In this document: piece by piece, positions 42,227-51,338 of the stretch
Numbering within the stretch: position 1 is the stretch's first letter
Layout: every line of letters begins with the position of its first letter
Assembly (NCBI RefSeq): GCF_051390635.1
Contig: NZ_JBPODT010000003.1
Span: forward strand, 620,001 to 684,000
Length of the DNA: 64,000 nucleotides
Source of the DNA: Microbaculum sp051390635
GTDB lineage: Bacteria > Pseudomonadota > Alphaproteobacteria > Rhizobiales > Tepidamorphaceae
Direction of reading: 5' to 3'
Position numbers and translations under genes: made by a program
The notes under the pieces: generated by a model
Seen by the model: the letters and a program-made list of their open reading frames with translations, nothing else
The model's database searches: none
Told to the model about the DNA's origin: nothing

Positions 42227-42616
42227 TCAATCGGGTTCGAAGGTGCTCTTCTGATAGGTCACGAGGTGCAGGTAGTCCTGCCGAAGCGGCGAGAAGACGT
42301 CGAGGTTGAGGACCGTCTCGTCGCCGAGCACCTCGCCGCAATGAACGACATTCGGCGGAATGCGGACGAGGCCACCCTCCTCAACATCGACGGTCTCGTC
42401 GCCGATGTAGAAGCGCATCCTGCCCTTCACCACCATCACCAGCTGCTCCTCGGGGTGGCTGTGCGGACGCACCTCCATTCCCGGCTCCAGCCAGTTCATC
42501 ACCATCATGGCCTGGTTGCCCCGGAAACCGGCCCGGGAGACCCCGGGCCGTACCTGTTCGCGGGGCAGGTCTTCCCAGCGGAAGGCTTGCGCCCCCTCGC
42601 CCTTGTCAGCGGTCAT
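42227..42616 (-). CDS. Cupin-domain protein in TRAP 4 operon
   Basis: A 129-aa single-domain cupin from ATG 42616, two bases after the receptor stop. Metal-binding motif 1 is VRPHSHPEEQLVMVVKGRM with two histidines and a glutamate, and motif 2 has PPNVVHCGEV. It is very small and soluble. It may be an isomerase or lyase for the imported compound, or a sensor; the sequence does not tell. Its position between receptor and permease genes is unusual. Confidence 0.85.
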   Translation of the reverse strand: MTADKGEGAQAFRWEDLPREQVRPGVSRAGFRGNQAMMVMNWLEPGMEVRPHSHPEEQLVMVVKGRMRFYIGDETVDVEEGGLVRIPPNVVHCGEVLGDETVLNLDVFSPLRQDYLHLVTYQKSTFEPD

Positions 42617-42618
42617 TG

Positions 42619-43608
42619 TCACGACCCCTTGCGGATGGCTTCGATGAACTCGACGATGATCGGGTCCTTGCCCGACCACTCCGTCACAACCGGCGCCGTC
42701 TTGTCCTGCATGGCCTTCAGGTCGTCGAGCTGGTTTATGGTGACGCCCTTCGCCTTCAGGGCCTCGGCCACCCGCGCCTCGTCTTCCTTGGCGAACTGGT
42801 AGTGCTTGGCGATGGTCTCGTGGCCGGCCTCGATCATCGCCGTCTGGATGTCCTCCGGCAGGGCGTCGAATTTGGCCTTGTTCACAACCAGCACACCCGG
42901 CCAGAAATATTGGCCCGTGAACGTCACTTCCTTGGCGTTCTGGAACAGGTTTTCGGACTCGACGGAGGAGAGGTTGATTTCGACGGCGTCGATCACACCG
43001 GTTTCGAGACCCGAGTAGACTTCGCCGTAGGGCATGCCGACCGGGTTCGTGCCGACCGCTTCCCAGGTCGCCTTGTGCAGCGGGATCGGGACGATGCGGG
43101 TCTTCAGACCCTCGAAGTCGGCGACCGACTTCACCGGCTTCTCACGGCTCAGGAAGTGGCGCTGGCCGGCTTCGTAGAAGGAGAGGCCCTTCATGCCCTT
43201 GGCATCGAGGCTGTCGAGCAGCTTCTGGCCGACCGGGCCCGAGAGGACGGCCGACATGGAGTCGTAGGAGGGGACCACGAAGGGCAGCTGCAGCGCGTCG
43301 AACGCGGCCGCGCCAGCCGCCAGCGGGAAGACCGGCGCCGAAACCAGGGCGCCGTCGATCGTGCCGAGCTGCACGCCTTCCAGAAGCTGCTTGTCGTCGC
43401 CGAGCTGCCGGTCGCCCACCACTTCGATCGCAACCTTGCCGCCGGTCTTCTCCGCGACGGCCTCGGCGAACATCTCAACGCCGATGTTGAAGGCGTGCTT
43501 GCTGGAGGCCGCGTGGCCGATCTTGAAGTTGTAGTCGGCGGCAGACGCAGCAGCGCTCATCGCGCCGAAGGCAAATGCGCCGGCAAGAAGGGTGTGAAGA
43601 ACCCGCAT
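42619..43608 (-). CDS. TRAP substrate-binding protein, DctP family (system 4)
   Basis: A 329-aa receptor from ATG 43608 (SD GGAGGAAACAAACA), with signal peptide ending near AAASAADYN. DctP motifs are KIGHAASSKHAFNIGVEMFA, LKTRIVPIPLHKATWEAVGT, GEVYSGLETGVIDAVEINLS. It is the first gene of the seven-gene leftward operon with a well-formed promoter. Cargo inferred to be the substrate of HyuAB. Confidence 0.9.
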   Translation of the reverse strand: MRVLHTLLAGAFAFGAMSAAASAADYNFKIGHAASSKHAFNIGVEMFAEAVAEKTGGKVAIEVVGDRQLGDDKQLLEGVQLGTIDGALVSAPVFPLAAGAAAFDALQLPFVVPSYDSMSAVLSGPVGQKLLDSLDAKGMKGLSFYEAGQRHFLSREKPVKSVADFEGLKTRIVPIPLHKATWEAVGTNPVGMPYGEVYSGLETGVIDAVEINLSSVESENLFQNAKEVTFTGQYFWPGVLVVNKAKFDALPEDIQTAMIEAGHETIAKHYQFAKEDEARVAEALKAKGVTINQLDDLKAMQDKTAPVVTEWSGKDPIIVEFIEAIRKGS

Positions 43609-43624
43609 TGTTTGTTTCCTCCGG

Positions 43625-43686
43625 TGTTTCTCATTATGAAACATTGTTTCTAATTAAGATATAACGCGGTGTGCGAGGAGCGTCAA
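43625..43686 (-). promoter_or_regulatory. Promoter of the hyu/TRAP 4 operon with IclR-type operators
   Basis: On the minus strand TTGACG (43686-43681) and TATATC (43663-43658) are exactly 17 bp apart. Immediately downstream, TGTTTC-TCATTAT-GAAACA (43625-43643) is a perfect palindrome with 6-bp arms and a 7-bp spacer. An overlapping GAAAC-ATT-GTTTC (43638-43650) shares its right arm. They cover the transcription start, fitting repression by the operon's IclR protein. Confidence 0.72.
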
Positions 43687-44142
43687 CGCGAATGCTTAGT
43701 CGACTGGATTGATCGAAAATGCGGAACCGGGATCGACGAGCGTGTCGCTGCACACAGGCGCGACGGTGCGCGGTGCGAATGAACGGCTTCCGGCCGGGAA
43801 TCCCAAGCGACAGTGCGCGTTTCGAGCGCGCCAATGGCTTGCTTCGCGACAGGCGTCTGAAAGTGAAATGGTTCGCTTCAGTGGCCGACCTGATGGCCAG
43901 AATAGAGGCTGGCGCAGGAAGTACGACGAGGTGTGCCCGCATGGGGGAGCGGGCACGGGGGGCCGATCTTGTTGTTCAATCCCGACGGCGCCGCCGGTCC
44001 GCCATCGGGACATGGCGGGGGAACCCTGTCCTCAGCTGTTCCAGGGATGAGGGCCGGACCAATCCGACCGACCCGTCCAGGTTCGAAGGCGACATTCTGG
44101 GAGCGGGCCACGCTCCCCGGCACGCCTGGCCGGACCGAAGGG
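43687..44142. other. Gene-free interval
   Basis: About 455 bp with no convincing gene. Open frames overlap in several frames and resemble nothing I recognise. A 7-bp stem, GGGAGCG/CGCTCCC, lies at 44099-44117 just beyond the flavoprotein stop and may act as its terminator, but lacks a U-run. Confidence 0.45.
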
Positions 44143-45825
44143 TCAGGCGTCTTTGATGCCTGCGGCATGGATGGCCGCGACATAGCCGAACGTGATCGCC
44201 TGGCCGATGGTGATCCCCGGACCTGGGTACTCGCCACCCATCATTGAGTTCATGTCGTTGCCGCAAGCATACAGACCCGGAATCGGCGCGCCGGCAGCAT
44301 CCAGGACTTGCGCATGGGTGTTCACGTCCAGGCCGCGGCAGGTGCCGATGTCGCCCTTGAAGACCTTGATCGCGTAGAACGGTCCCTTGTCGATCGGCGC
44401 AAGGCAGGGATTCCCGGGTTTTCCAGCATCGCCGAGATACCGGTTGTAGGGCGAGCCACCCTTGTCGAAGTCCGGATCCTGCCCCTTTGCGGCGGACGTG
44501 TTGTAGCGGGAAATCGTCGCCTCGAGCGCGTTGGGATCGATACCGATCTGTCGCGCCAGTCCGGAGATGCTGTCGGCCTTCATCAGATAGCCGGACCGCA
44601 GGAACTTCTGGCGCATCGCGAATTCCGGCGGGACCGGCCCGAAGGTGTATTTGCTCAGGAACGTGCTGTCGGCGATCAGATAGGCGTTGTCGGCATTCTG
44701 CTTCAGCATGGCCTTGACGAACTCGTGGTACGAATCGGCCTCGTTCGTGAACCGTTTGCCGTTGCTGGTGACCGCGATGAGCCCCGGTTTGGCGCGGTCG
44801 AACATCAGGTGCGGGAAATGGGCTACCGACCCGTCGTCGCGCGGCACCAGCGAAACGGGCGACCAGTAGGCGCCGTTGGAATTGCGGTCTGCGATCGTCC
44901 CGCCGACGGCTTCGGCCAGGGCGATACCGTCGCCGGTGTTGTCGGCGATGGCGGCCGACAACGGCTCCGGCGCGTCCGGAAGCAGGCGCTCGCGCATCCG
45001 CGCCGAGCCGGGGAAGCCGCCGCTCGCGAGGATGACGGCGGACGCGTTGATGACAAGGCGCTCGCCGGCGCGTTCGACCTCGACGCCGCAGATCTGCCCG
45101 TCCGCCGTCAGCAGGCGGCGCGTCTCGGTCTCCAGCCAGATCGGCGTGTCCTTGCGCAGCAACGTCTTGTACAGGGCGGCGGCAAGGGCATTGCCGATCA
45201 GCAGCCGGGTGCCCCGCGGGTAGCCGCGCAGGCGGTCGCGAAAGTAGCGGAACACGACGCGGGCCGAATGCATGGCAGCCTTCGGAGAACGGCGCGCGGC
45301 GAGCAGCGCCTCAAGGTCCGCACGGTTGACCATCATCTTTCCGAACAGTCCGAACTCCGGAAGCGGCGGGCGAAGATCGTTGAACCGGTCGCCGAGTTCC
45401 CGGCCGTCGAACTCGGCGGGGTCCATCAGGCGCCCGCCCAGGCTCGATCCCGGCCGGTCGAGATAGTCCGGTCCGTAGGGGCGCGCCGAGAAGTGAAGGT
45501 CGGTGTTTTCCTCGATATACCGGATCGCCTCCGGTCCGCGCCGCAGGAACGCGTCCTTCATGTCGGCGCTCGCGAGATTGCCGACGACGGTATCGAGGAA
45601 GAGTCGGGCGTTCTCGTAGCTGTCTTCCACGCCGGTTGCGGCGAGATGCGGGTTGTTCGGAATCCAGACCGCGCCGCCGGAGACCGCGGCGGTGCCGCCG
45701 ACATAGCGGCTCTTCTCCAGAAGGATGACTCGCCGCCCCTCGCTGGCAGCGACCGCGGCCGCTGTCAGACCGGCGCCACCGGCGCCCACCACGACGATAT
45801 CGGCTGAATGGGAAGTCGCGTTCAT
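44143..45825 (-). CDS. FAD-dependent flavoprotein, fumarate reductase/3-ketosteroid dehydrogenase-like
   Basis: A 560-aa protein with the dinucleotide motif DIVVVGAGGAGLTAAAVAAS near the N-terminus, GGTAAVSGGAVWIPNNPHL, ASGGFPGS and a C-terminal YACGNDMNSMMGGEYPGPG with GITIGQAITFGY. These are hallmarks of the succinate dehydrogenase/fumarate reductase flavoprotein superfamily, in the branch with ketosteroid dehydrogenases and related enoate reductases. There is no heme domain or signal peptide. It follows the mhp-type genes with the same orientation and could reduce or desaturate a side chain of the aromatic substrate; this is inference. Confidence 0.87.
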   Translation of the reverse strand: MNATSHSADIVVVGAGGAGLTAAAVAASEGRRVILLEKSRYVGGTAAVSGGAVWIPNNPHLAATGVEDSYENARLFLDTVVGNLASADMKDAFLRRGPEAIRYIEENTDLHFSARPYGPDYLDRPGSSLGGRLMDPAEFDGRELGDRFNDLRPPLPEFGLFGKMMVNRADLEALLAARRSPKAAMHSARVVFRYFRDRLRGYPRGTRLLIGNALAAALYKTLLRKDTPIWLETETRRLLTADGQICGVEVERAGERLVINASAVILASGGFPGSARMRERLLPDAPEPLSAAIADNTGDGIALAEAVGGTIADRNSNGAYWSPVSLVPRDDGSVAHFPHLMFDRAKPGLIAVTSNGKRFTNEADSYHEFVKAMLKQNADNAYLIADSTFLSKYTFGPVPPEFAMRQKFLRSGYLMKADSISGLARQIGIDPNALEATISRYNTSAAKGQDPDFDKGGSPYNRYLGDAGKPGNPCLAPIDKGPFYAIKVFKGDIGTCRGLDVNTHAQVLDAAGAPIPGLYACGNDMNSMMGGEYPGPGITIGQAITFGYVAAIHAAGIKDA

Positions 45826-45928
45826 CTTGGTCGCTTTCTTTCTGCGGGCATCGTGCCTTTCGGGGGGCTTCGAGACCGCCGCCGCGTGCCCGCTTGGCCG
45901 CCCGCCCGATTGGCTGCGCCCCGACTTG

Positions 45929-47563
45929 TTAGTTGACCGCGTGGAAGGCGTTCAACAGCGCGTTGCTGGCCTGGCCGACATCCTGGGGGCCGGCGATTCC
46001 GGCGACGAAGCGGTCGGGACGGAGAAACACCACGCTTCCATCGCCGCCCTGATCGGCGAACCATTCATGCAGGGCACCATCGGCATCACTGAGGACCTCG
46101 GTCCCCGGGAGGATGTTGCCCTGGAAGCCGCCGTGCTGCGTGTCCGGCACGATCGCGAAGAATCGCGCGCCGAGTTTCGACCAGCGTTCGCGCTCCTCGG
46201 GCTTCAGGAAAAGCTGTGGGTCGTTGCCCCAGGACAGGATGGCGATATCGAGACCGAGGACGTCGTCCAGCCTGCGGCGCGCGCCGTCGGCGTCGAGGAC
46301 ATTCGGCTGCGGAAACATCTTGCCGGTGGCGCTGCCCTGCACCTCGCCGCGGGCGGTCTTCATCACCACGCCGTCGCGATACCGCGGCATCGGCTTGAAG
46401 CGCATCTCGACGAAATAGCGCTTTACCGGCGGGATCGCGTTCATCAGCAGCCCGAGCTTGTCGCGCAGCCAGGATACGGTCTTGCTCGTCGGGGAGAATA
46501 TCTTGCCGGCGGTCACCGACAGGTCGATCATAGCCTTGGCGTGATCGCGGCGTTCGACGCCATAGCTGTCGAGCAGTGCCTCCCGGGCTTCGCCCTTGGC
46601 GACCATCGCCAGCTTCCAGCCGAGGTTGGTCGCGTCGCGGATGCCGCTGTTGTAGCCCTGTCCCTGCCAGACCGGCATTAGGTGCGCGGCATCGCCGGCG
46701 ATGAACACGCGGCCCTTCTGGAACTGGCGCGCGAGGCGGGCATTGTGGGTGTAGACCCGGCTGCGCATCACGTTTGCGTCCTCGGGACGCGGCATCACCC
46801 GGGCGAGCAGCTTGCGCACGCCTTCGTCCGAGCACAGCGTTTCCTCAGCCTCGGTATCGAACACCATGAACTCGACCCGCCGCTTGCCGTGCGGCAGCGC
46901 GATCGAGACATAGGGCCGCTCCGGCACGCAGTGCAGGTAGGATCCGGGACGCCCGATCGGATCGTCGTGCAGGTCGATCACGACCCAGCGGGTGGAATCC
47001 GTGACGCCCTCGAAGTCGATGCCGAGTTCTTTGCGGACCATGCTTCGCCCGCCGTCGCAACCTACGAGCCAGCGCGCCTCCACCTGGGCCGTCTTGCCGC
47101 CGTGGGAGATGTCGAGAGAGACGGAATCGCCCCGGTCCTGGAACGCTGTGACCTCGGCGCCCATCAAAGTCGTCACGCTGTCGAAGCGGTCCAGGCCGGA
47201 ATAGAGGATCCTGTCGACCATCGGCTGGATGAAGGAGTTGCGCCGCGGCCAGCCGAATACCCGAGTCTTCGGTTCGATCGAGGCCAGGGTCTGGCCGTGC
47301 ATCGTCACGAAGCGCATCTTCTGGTCGGGCGTGGTGTTGGCCGCGACCGCGTCGGCCAGACCGATCGCCTGGAAGCTTCGCAGGCACTCGTCGTCCATGC
47401 CGACACCGCGCGGGTAGTCGATGAGCTCGTCGCGTTGTTCCAGCACAAGCGTCCACACGCCGCGCGCACCGAGGAAATTCGCGATCGTCAGCCCGACGGG
47501 GCCGGCCCCGACGATGACGACATCCACCTTCTTCGGCAAACTGGTTTTCGATCTGCCCGCCAT
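45929..47563 (-). CDS. mhpA: FAD aromatic hydroxylase, MhpA-like
   Basis: A 544-aa class A flavoprotein monooxygenase from ATG 47563. Motifs are VDVVIVGAGPVGLTIANFLG (FAD ADP), the DG motif in VGCDGGRSMVRKELGI and the GD motif in RVFIAGDAAHLMPVWQGQGY. MhpA hydroxylates 3-(3-hydroxyphenyl)propionate to the 2,3-dihydroxy compound using NADH. The presence of mhpB, C, D, E and F-like genes immediately upstream supports this. Related enzymes act on resorcinol or hydroxybenzoates, so the exact aromatic is open. Confidence 0.87.
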   Translation of the reverse strand: MAGRSKTSLPKKVDVVIVGAGPVGLTIANFLGARGVWTLVLEQRDELIDYPRGVGMDDECLRSFQAIGLADAVAANTTPDQKMRFVTMHGQTLASIEPKTRVFGWPRRNSFIQPMVDRILYSGLDRFDSVTTLMGAEVTAFQDRGDSVSLDISHGGKTAQVEARWLVGCDGGRSMVRKELGIDFEGVTDSTRWVVIDLHDDPIGRPGSYLHCVPERPYVSIALPHGKRRVEFMVFDTEAEETLCSDEGVRKLLARVMPRPEDANVMRSRVYTHNARLARQFQKGRVFIAGDAAHLMPVWQGQGYNSGIRDATNLGWKLAMVAKGEAREALLDSYGVERRDHAKAMIDLSVTAGKIFSPTSKTVSWLRDKLGLLMNAIPPVKRYFVEMRFKPMPRYRDGVVMKTARGEVQGSATGKMFPQPNVLDADGARRRLDDVLGLDIAILSWGNDPQLFLKPEERERWSKLGARFFAIVPDTQHGGFQGNILPGTEVLSDADGALHEWFADQGGDGSVVFLRPDRFVAGIAGPQDVGQASNALLNAFHAVN

Positions 47564-47602
47564 GGATCCTAATCTCCTATCGGGATGCCAATCCGGCCGA
47601 CC

Positions 47603-48622
47603 TCAGCCTTTGACCAGGTCGAGGGCGACATCCACGATCATGTCCTCCTGCCCGCCCACCATCTTTCGCTTGCCCAGCTCGACCAGAATGTCGGAAGCGG
47701 GAATGCGGTGGTCGGCGGCAGCCTTCTCCGCGTGGCGCAGGAAGCTCGAATAGACGCCGGCGTAGCCCAGCATCAAGCTTTCCCGGTCGACCCGCACGGG
47801 GCGGTCCATCAAGGGCCTGACGACGCCGTCCGCCACCGCCGCGAGCTTGACGAAGTCGCAGCCGGTCTTGAGCCCCATACGGTCGAAGACGGCGATCATC
47901 GCCTCGATCGGCGCGTTGCCGGCGCCCGCGCCCAGCCCGGCGAGCGAGCCGTCCACCCGAACCGCGCCGGCGCGAACGCCGGCGATTGCGTTGGCAATGC
48001 CGTGGTGCAGGTTCTCGTGGGTATGGATTCCGACCTCCGTCTCGGGTCTCAGCCCTTCACGCAGGGCTCCCACCCGCGCGGCAACGTCCTCGGGCAACAT
48101 CGCCCCGGCGCTGTCGACGACATAGACGCATTCCGCGCCATAGCTCTCCATCAGTCGCGCCTGCTCGAGCAGCAGCTCGGGGCTGATCATGTGGCTCATC
48201 ATCAGGAAGCAGGCTGTGTCATATCCCAGATCCCGCGCCACGCCGATATGCTGGCGCGACACGTCGGCCTCGGTGCAATGCGTGGCGATCCGTACCGAGC
48301 GCGCCCCGACGCCATAGGCATCGACGAGGTCGTTGGCCAGGCCGATGCCGGGAACGAGGAGAACGGTCACCCGTGCCGTCTTCACCGCGTCGGCGGCGGC
48401 GGCGATCCAGTCGAGGTCCGAGTTGCTCCCAAAACCATAGTTGAACGAGCTGCCCGACAGTCCGTCGCCGTGCGTCACTTCGAGGGCGTCGACGCCGGCA
48501 TCGTCGAGCGCGGCGGCGACCGTCCGTACGGTGTCGAGGGACATCTGATGGCGCAGGGCGTGCATCCCGTCGCGCATCGACACGTCCTGGATGTACAGCC
48601 GGTCGGGATTGGTAACGCTCAT
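47603..48622 (-). CDS. mhpE: 4-hydroxy-2-oxovalerate aldolase
   Basis: A 339-aa enzyme from ATG 48622, one base after the mhpF stop (SD GGAGG). DmpG/MhpE signatures are QDVSMRDGMHALRHQMSLDT, THGDGLSGSSFNYGFG and EVGIHTHENLHHGIANAIAG; the last carries the metal histidines. It splits 4-hydroxy-2-oxovalerate to pyruvate and acetaldehyde and normally forms a channelling complex with MhpF, whose gene is directly upstream. Confidence 0.95.
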   Translation of the reverse strand: MSVTNPDRLYIQDVSMRDGMHALRHQMSLDTVRTVAAALDDAGVDALEVTHGDGLSGSSFNYGFGSNSDLDWIAAAADAVKTARVTVLLVPGIGLANDLVDAYGVGARSVRIATHCTEADVSRQHIGVARDLGYDTACFLMMSHMISPELLLEQARLMESYGAECVYVVDSAGAMLPEDVAARVGALREGLRPETEVGIHTHENLHHGIANAIAGVRAGAVRVDGSLAGLGAGAGNAPIEAMIAVFDRMGLKTGCDFVKLAAVADGVVRPLMDRPVRVDRESLMLGYAGVYSSFLRHAEKAAADHRIPASDILVELGKRKMVGGQEDMIVDVALDLVKG

Positions 48623-48623
48623 C

Positions 48624-49556
48624 TCAAGCCTCCTTGGCGCAGCTCTGCGTCCAGCGCTCCGCAACCGCCTTGGCCGCCGAGGTCATGATGTCCAGGTTGC
48701 CGGCATAGGCCGGGAAATGGTCGGCGGCGCCTTCCACTTCGAGGAAAATCGAGGTCTTCAGCCCGGCGACACGGCCGATGCCGGGAATCACCGCGGGGGC
48801 GTCTTCGGCGATCCGCTCGAACTGAACGTCCTGCTTCAACCGGTAGCCGGGGACGTAGCTCTGCACCGCCGCGACCATCTCCTCGACCGAGGCGCGGATA
48901 GCGCCTTCGTCGCCGCCCTGGCTCAGCGTGAACACGCTGTCGCGCATGATCATCGGCGGTTCGGCGGGATTGAGAATGATGATGGCCTTGCCGCGTTCGG
49001 CGCCGCCGACCGCCTCGATGGCACGGCTGGTCGTCTGTGTGAATTCGTCGATGTTGGCGCGCGTGCCCGGCCCCGCTGAGCGGGAGGATACCGAGGCGAC
49101 GATCTCGGCGTAGATCAGCCGGTCGACGACGCGATTGACCGCATAGACCATCGGCACCGTCGCCTGGCCGCCGCAGGTCACCATGTTCATGTTCGCCGCA
49201 GCGATGTGTTCGTCGATGTTGCAGACGGGCACGACATAGGGTCCGACGGCGGCCGGCGTCAGGTCGATCACCTGTTTGCCGTCGGCCTGGAGAACCTTTG
49301 CGTGGCCGATGTGCGCGCCGGCGGACGTCGCATCGAACACGAGGCGGATCGCGTCGTAGCCGGGCAGGCGGCGCAGCCCCTCCAGCCCCTCGTGCGTCAC
49401 CGGCACGCCGCGCTCGGCGGCCATGCGCAATCCGTCAGAGGCCGGGTCGATCCCGACCATCGCGCCCATTTCGAGCGTCTCGGAAGACTTGAGGATCTTG
49501 ATCATCAGGTCGGTGCCGATATTCCCGGAGCCGACGATTGCCACTTTCTGCTTCAT
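48624..49556 (-). CDS. mhpF: Acylating acetaldehyde dehydrogenase
   Basis: About 310 aa from ATG 49556; TTG 49571 is a possible upstream start. The NAD motif VAIVGSGNIGTDLMIKIL, the catalytic cysteine in MVTCGGQATVPMVYA and the SVSSRSAGPGTRANIDEFTQ stretch identify the DmpF/MhpF family. It turns acetaldehyde into acetyl-CoA and partners with the MhpE aldolase. Confidence 0.95.
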   Translation of the reverse strand: MKQKVAIVGSGNIGTDLMIKILKSSETLEMGAMVGIDPASDGLRMAAERGVPVTHEGLEGLRRLPGYDAIRLVFDATSAGAHIGHAKVLQADGKQVIDLTPAAVGPYVVPVCNIDEHIAAANMNMVTCGGQATVPMVYAVNRVVDRLIYAEIVASVSSRSAGPGTRANIDEFTQTTSRAIEAVGGAERGKAIIILNPAEPPMIMRDSVFTLSQGGDEGAIRASVEEMVAAVQSYVPGYRLKQDVQFERIAEDAPAVIPGIGRVAGLKTSIFLEVEGAADHFPAYAGNLDIMTSAAKAVAERWTQSCAKEA

Positions 49557-49583
49557 TGCCTTCGTTCCCAACCCGATGCGCCT

Positions 49584-50366
49584 CTAGCCGGCGAAGCCGA
49601 CGTGAAACGGCTCGAATCCCTGGATCTCGACCGAGAATTCGTCGCCTGCCGCTATCGGCACGACCGGACCCAGCGAGCCTGAAAGAATGATGTCGCCTTC
49701 TTCGACCGGCCGCCCGATCGCCGCCATCTTCCGCACCAGCCAGAGCACCGCGGTAAGCGGGTGGCCGAGACAGGCCGCGCCGAGCCCGAGCGAGGCCTGC
49801 GCGCCATTGCGGCCCATGATCATGCCGCACAGCCGCAGGTCGACGTCGCTGATCCGGCGCGGGCTCTTGCCCAGCACGAAACCACCGCCCGATGCGTTGT
49901 CGGCGACGGTATCGACGAGCCCGATGTTCCAGTCGGCGATGGCGCTGTCGATAACCTCAAGCGCGGGAACCGCGTAGGCGACCGCGCGGATCACGTCGGT
50001 CATGGCGGCGTCGGGGTCGGCCAGACCGCGGTCCATGACGAAGGCGATCTCTGCCTCAGCACGCGGCTGCATGAAGCGCGCCATGTCCACCGTGTCGCCG
50101 TCGGAAAACGCGTAGTCGGCCCACAGCACGCCGTAGTCGGGCTCGTCCACACCCATTTGTTTCTGGACGGCTTCGGCGGTTAGTCCGATCTTGCGGCCGA
50201 CCAGGCGGCGGCCCCGGTCGAGCCAACGTCCGGTCACAGATTCCTGAACGGCCAGCGCGTCCTCGATCCGCGCCAGACCCATCGTTTCGCGCAGCGGCGC
50301 GATCTGACGCAGGTTCGAGCGCGCCTCGAACAGCGTCGCGGCCATATCCTCGATGCTCGTCGTCAT
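49584..50366 (-). CDS. mhpD: 2-keto-4-pentenoate hydratase
   Basis: A 260-aa protein from ATG 50366 (AGGAG nine bases upstream). Family segments are GRKIGLTAEAVQKQMGVDEP, DYGVLWADYAFSDGD, RAEAEIAFVMDRGLADPDA and the C-terminal ILSGSLGPVVPIAAGDEFSV. It hydrates 2-hydroxypenta-2,4-dienoate to 4-hydroxy-2-oxovalerate in the meta-cleavage lower pathway, between the hydrolase and the aldolase encoded beside it. Confidence 0.93.
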   Translation of the reverse strand: MTTSIEDMAATLFEARSNLRQIAPLRETMGLARIEDALAVQESVTGRWLDRGRRLVGRKIGLTAEAVQKQMGVDEPDYGVLWADYAFSDGDTVDMARFMQPRAEAEIAFVMDRGLADPDAAMTDVIRAVAYAVPALEVIDSAIADWNIGLVDTVADNASGGGFVLGKSPRRISDVDLRLCGMIMGRNGAQASLGLGAACLGHPLTAVLWLVRKMAAIGRPVEEGDIILSGSLGPVVPIAAGDEFSVEIQGFEPFHVGFAG

Positions 50367-50397
50367 ACCTAGAAGCTCCTGCTGTCCCCGGTACGGC

Positions 50398-51264
50398 TCA
50401 TCGGCCGAGGAGGAAGTCGATGTGCAGCGTGTTGAAGTGCGGCGCGTTCTCGAACTGCGGCCAGTGCCCGCAGCCGTTCATCACCTCGTAGCGCGCGCCG
50501 GGGATCATCCTGGAGATCATCTGCCCTTCCTCCGGTGTCGCCGTGGGGTCGTGCGAGGTCCACAGCACCAGCGTCGGCGCCGTGATTTTCGCCGTATCCT
50601 CTTCGGAGAGCATGTTGCGCTTGCGGGTCTCCATGTCCTGGAGGCACAGCACCCGTTCCATCGTCTCGACGTAGCCGGGTTGGGAGTAAATCGCGCGGCG
50701 CGCCTCGACGAGATCGTCGTTGACGTGCGCCTTGTCGTGCATAAGGAATTCCAGCCGCTCGCGGATCCGGTCGTAGTTCGGGTCGCGCACCGCTTCCATC
50801 GAAAGCCGGTGGATCCGCTTCATCACCTCGGGATGAGCCGTCCAGCCGCCCGACGTGTTGAGAACGAGGCGCTCGACCATCTCGGGATGATGAATGGCGA
50901 TCCACGCCGCCACCCAGCCGCCCAGCGATTCGCCGGAGATATGCGCCTTGTCGCGTCCCAGCGCCTTGATCACGGACATCACATGGGCGCCGTAGGCGGG
51001 AATTTCGTAGCCGATGGCCGGCTTGTCCGACCAGCCGTGGCCGACCAGGTCGATCGACACGGTCCAGAAATGCGCGCCGTGCGCGGCCATGTTGCGGCTG
51101 TACGCCTCGGCGTGGCCGCCAGTGCCGTGAATGAGGATCAGCAGCGGCTTGTCGGGCGAACCCGACGAGAGATAGCGGGTCCTGATACCGTCTGCATCGA
51201 TATAGCCCTGGGAGAACGGAACCGCCGTCAGGTCGGTCCAGATGGATTTATGCTGCGTTGTCAC
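50398..51264 (-). CDS. mhpC: Meta-cleavage product hydrolase (alpha/beta fold), MhpC-like
   Basis: A 288-aa alpha/beta hydrolase from GTG 51264 (AGGAG seven bases upstream). Oxyanion segment LILIHGTGGHAEAYSRNM, nucleophile elbow ISGESLGGWVAA, acid near LVLWTSHDPTATP and final histidine in MNGCGHWPQFENAP. It hydrolyses the C-C bond of the ring-fission product made by the neighbouring extradiol dioxygenase. Spacing and order are those of an mhp operon. Confidence 0.9.
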   Translation of the reverse strand: MTTQHKSIWTDLTAVPFSQGYIDADGIRTRYLSSGSPDKPLLILIHGTGGHAEAYSRNMAAHGAHFWTVSIDLVGHGWSDKPAIGYEIPAYGAHVMSVIKALGRDKAHISGESLGGWVAAWIAIHHPEMVERLVLNTSGGWTAHPEVMKRIHRLSMEAVRDPNYDRIRERLEFLMHDKAHVNDDLVEARRAIYSQPGYVETMERVLCLQDMETRKRNMLSEEDTAKITAPTLVLWTSHDPTATPEEGQMISRMIPGARYEVMNGCGHWPQFENAPHFNTLHIDFLLGR

Positions 51265-51338
51265 GAAGATACTCCTGACGCAGTGGTCCGATGCGCTGCC
51301 GGGCGCGCGCGAAGGTGTGTGAAAGGGGAGGCCGCCGC

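Noticed and set aside
43719..44156. 145-codon open frame in the gap before the flavoprotein
   Set aside because: Arginine-rich text without motifs, and other frames over the same bases are equally open; treated as non-coding.
44308..45807. Open frame of 499 codons on the plus strand
   Set aside because: Antisense shadow of the FAD flavoprotein with no recognisable motif.
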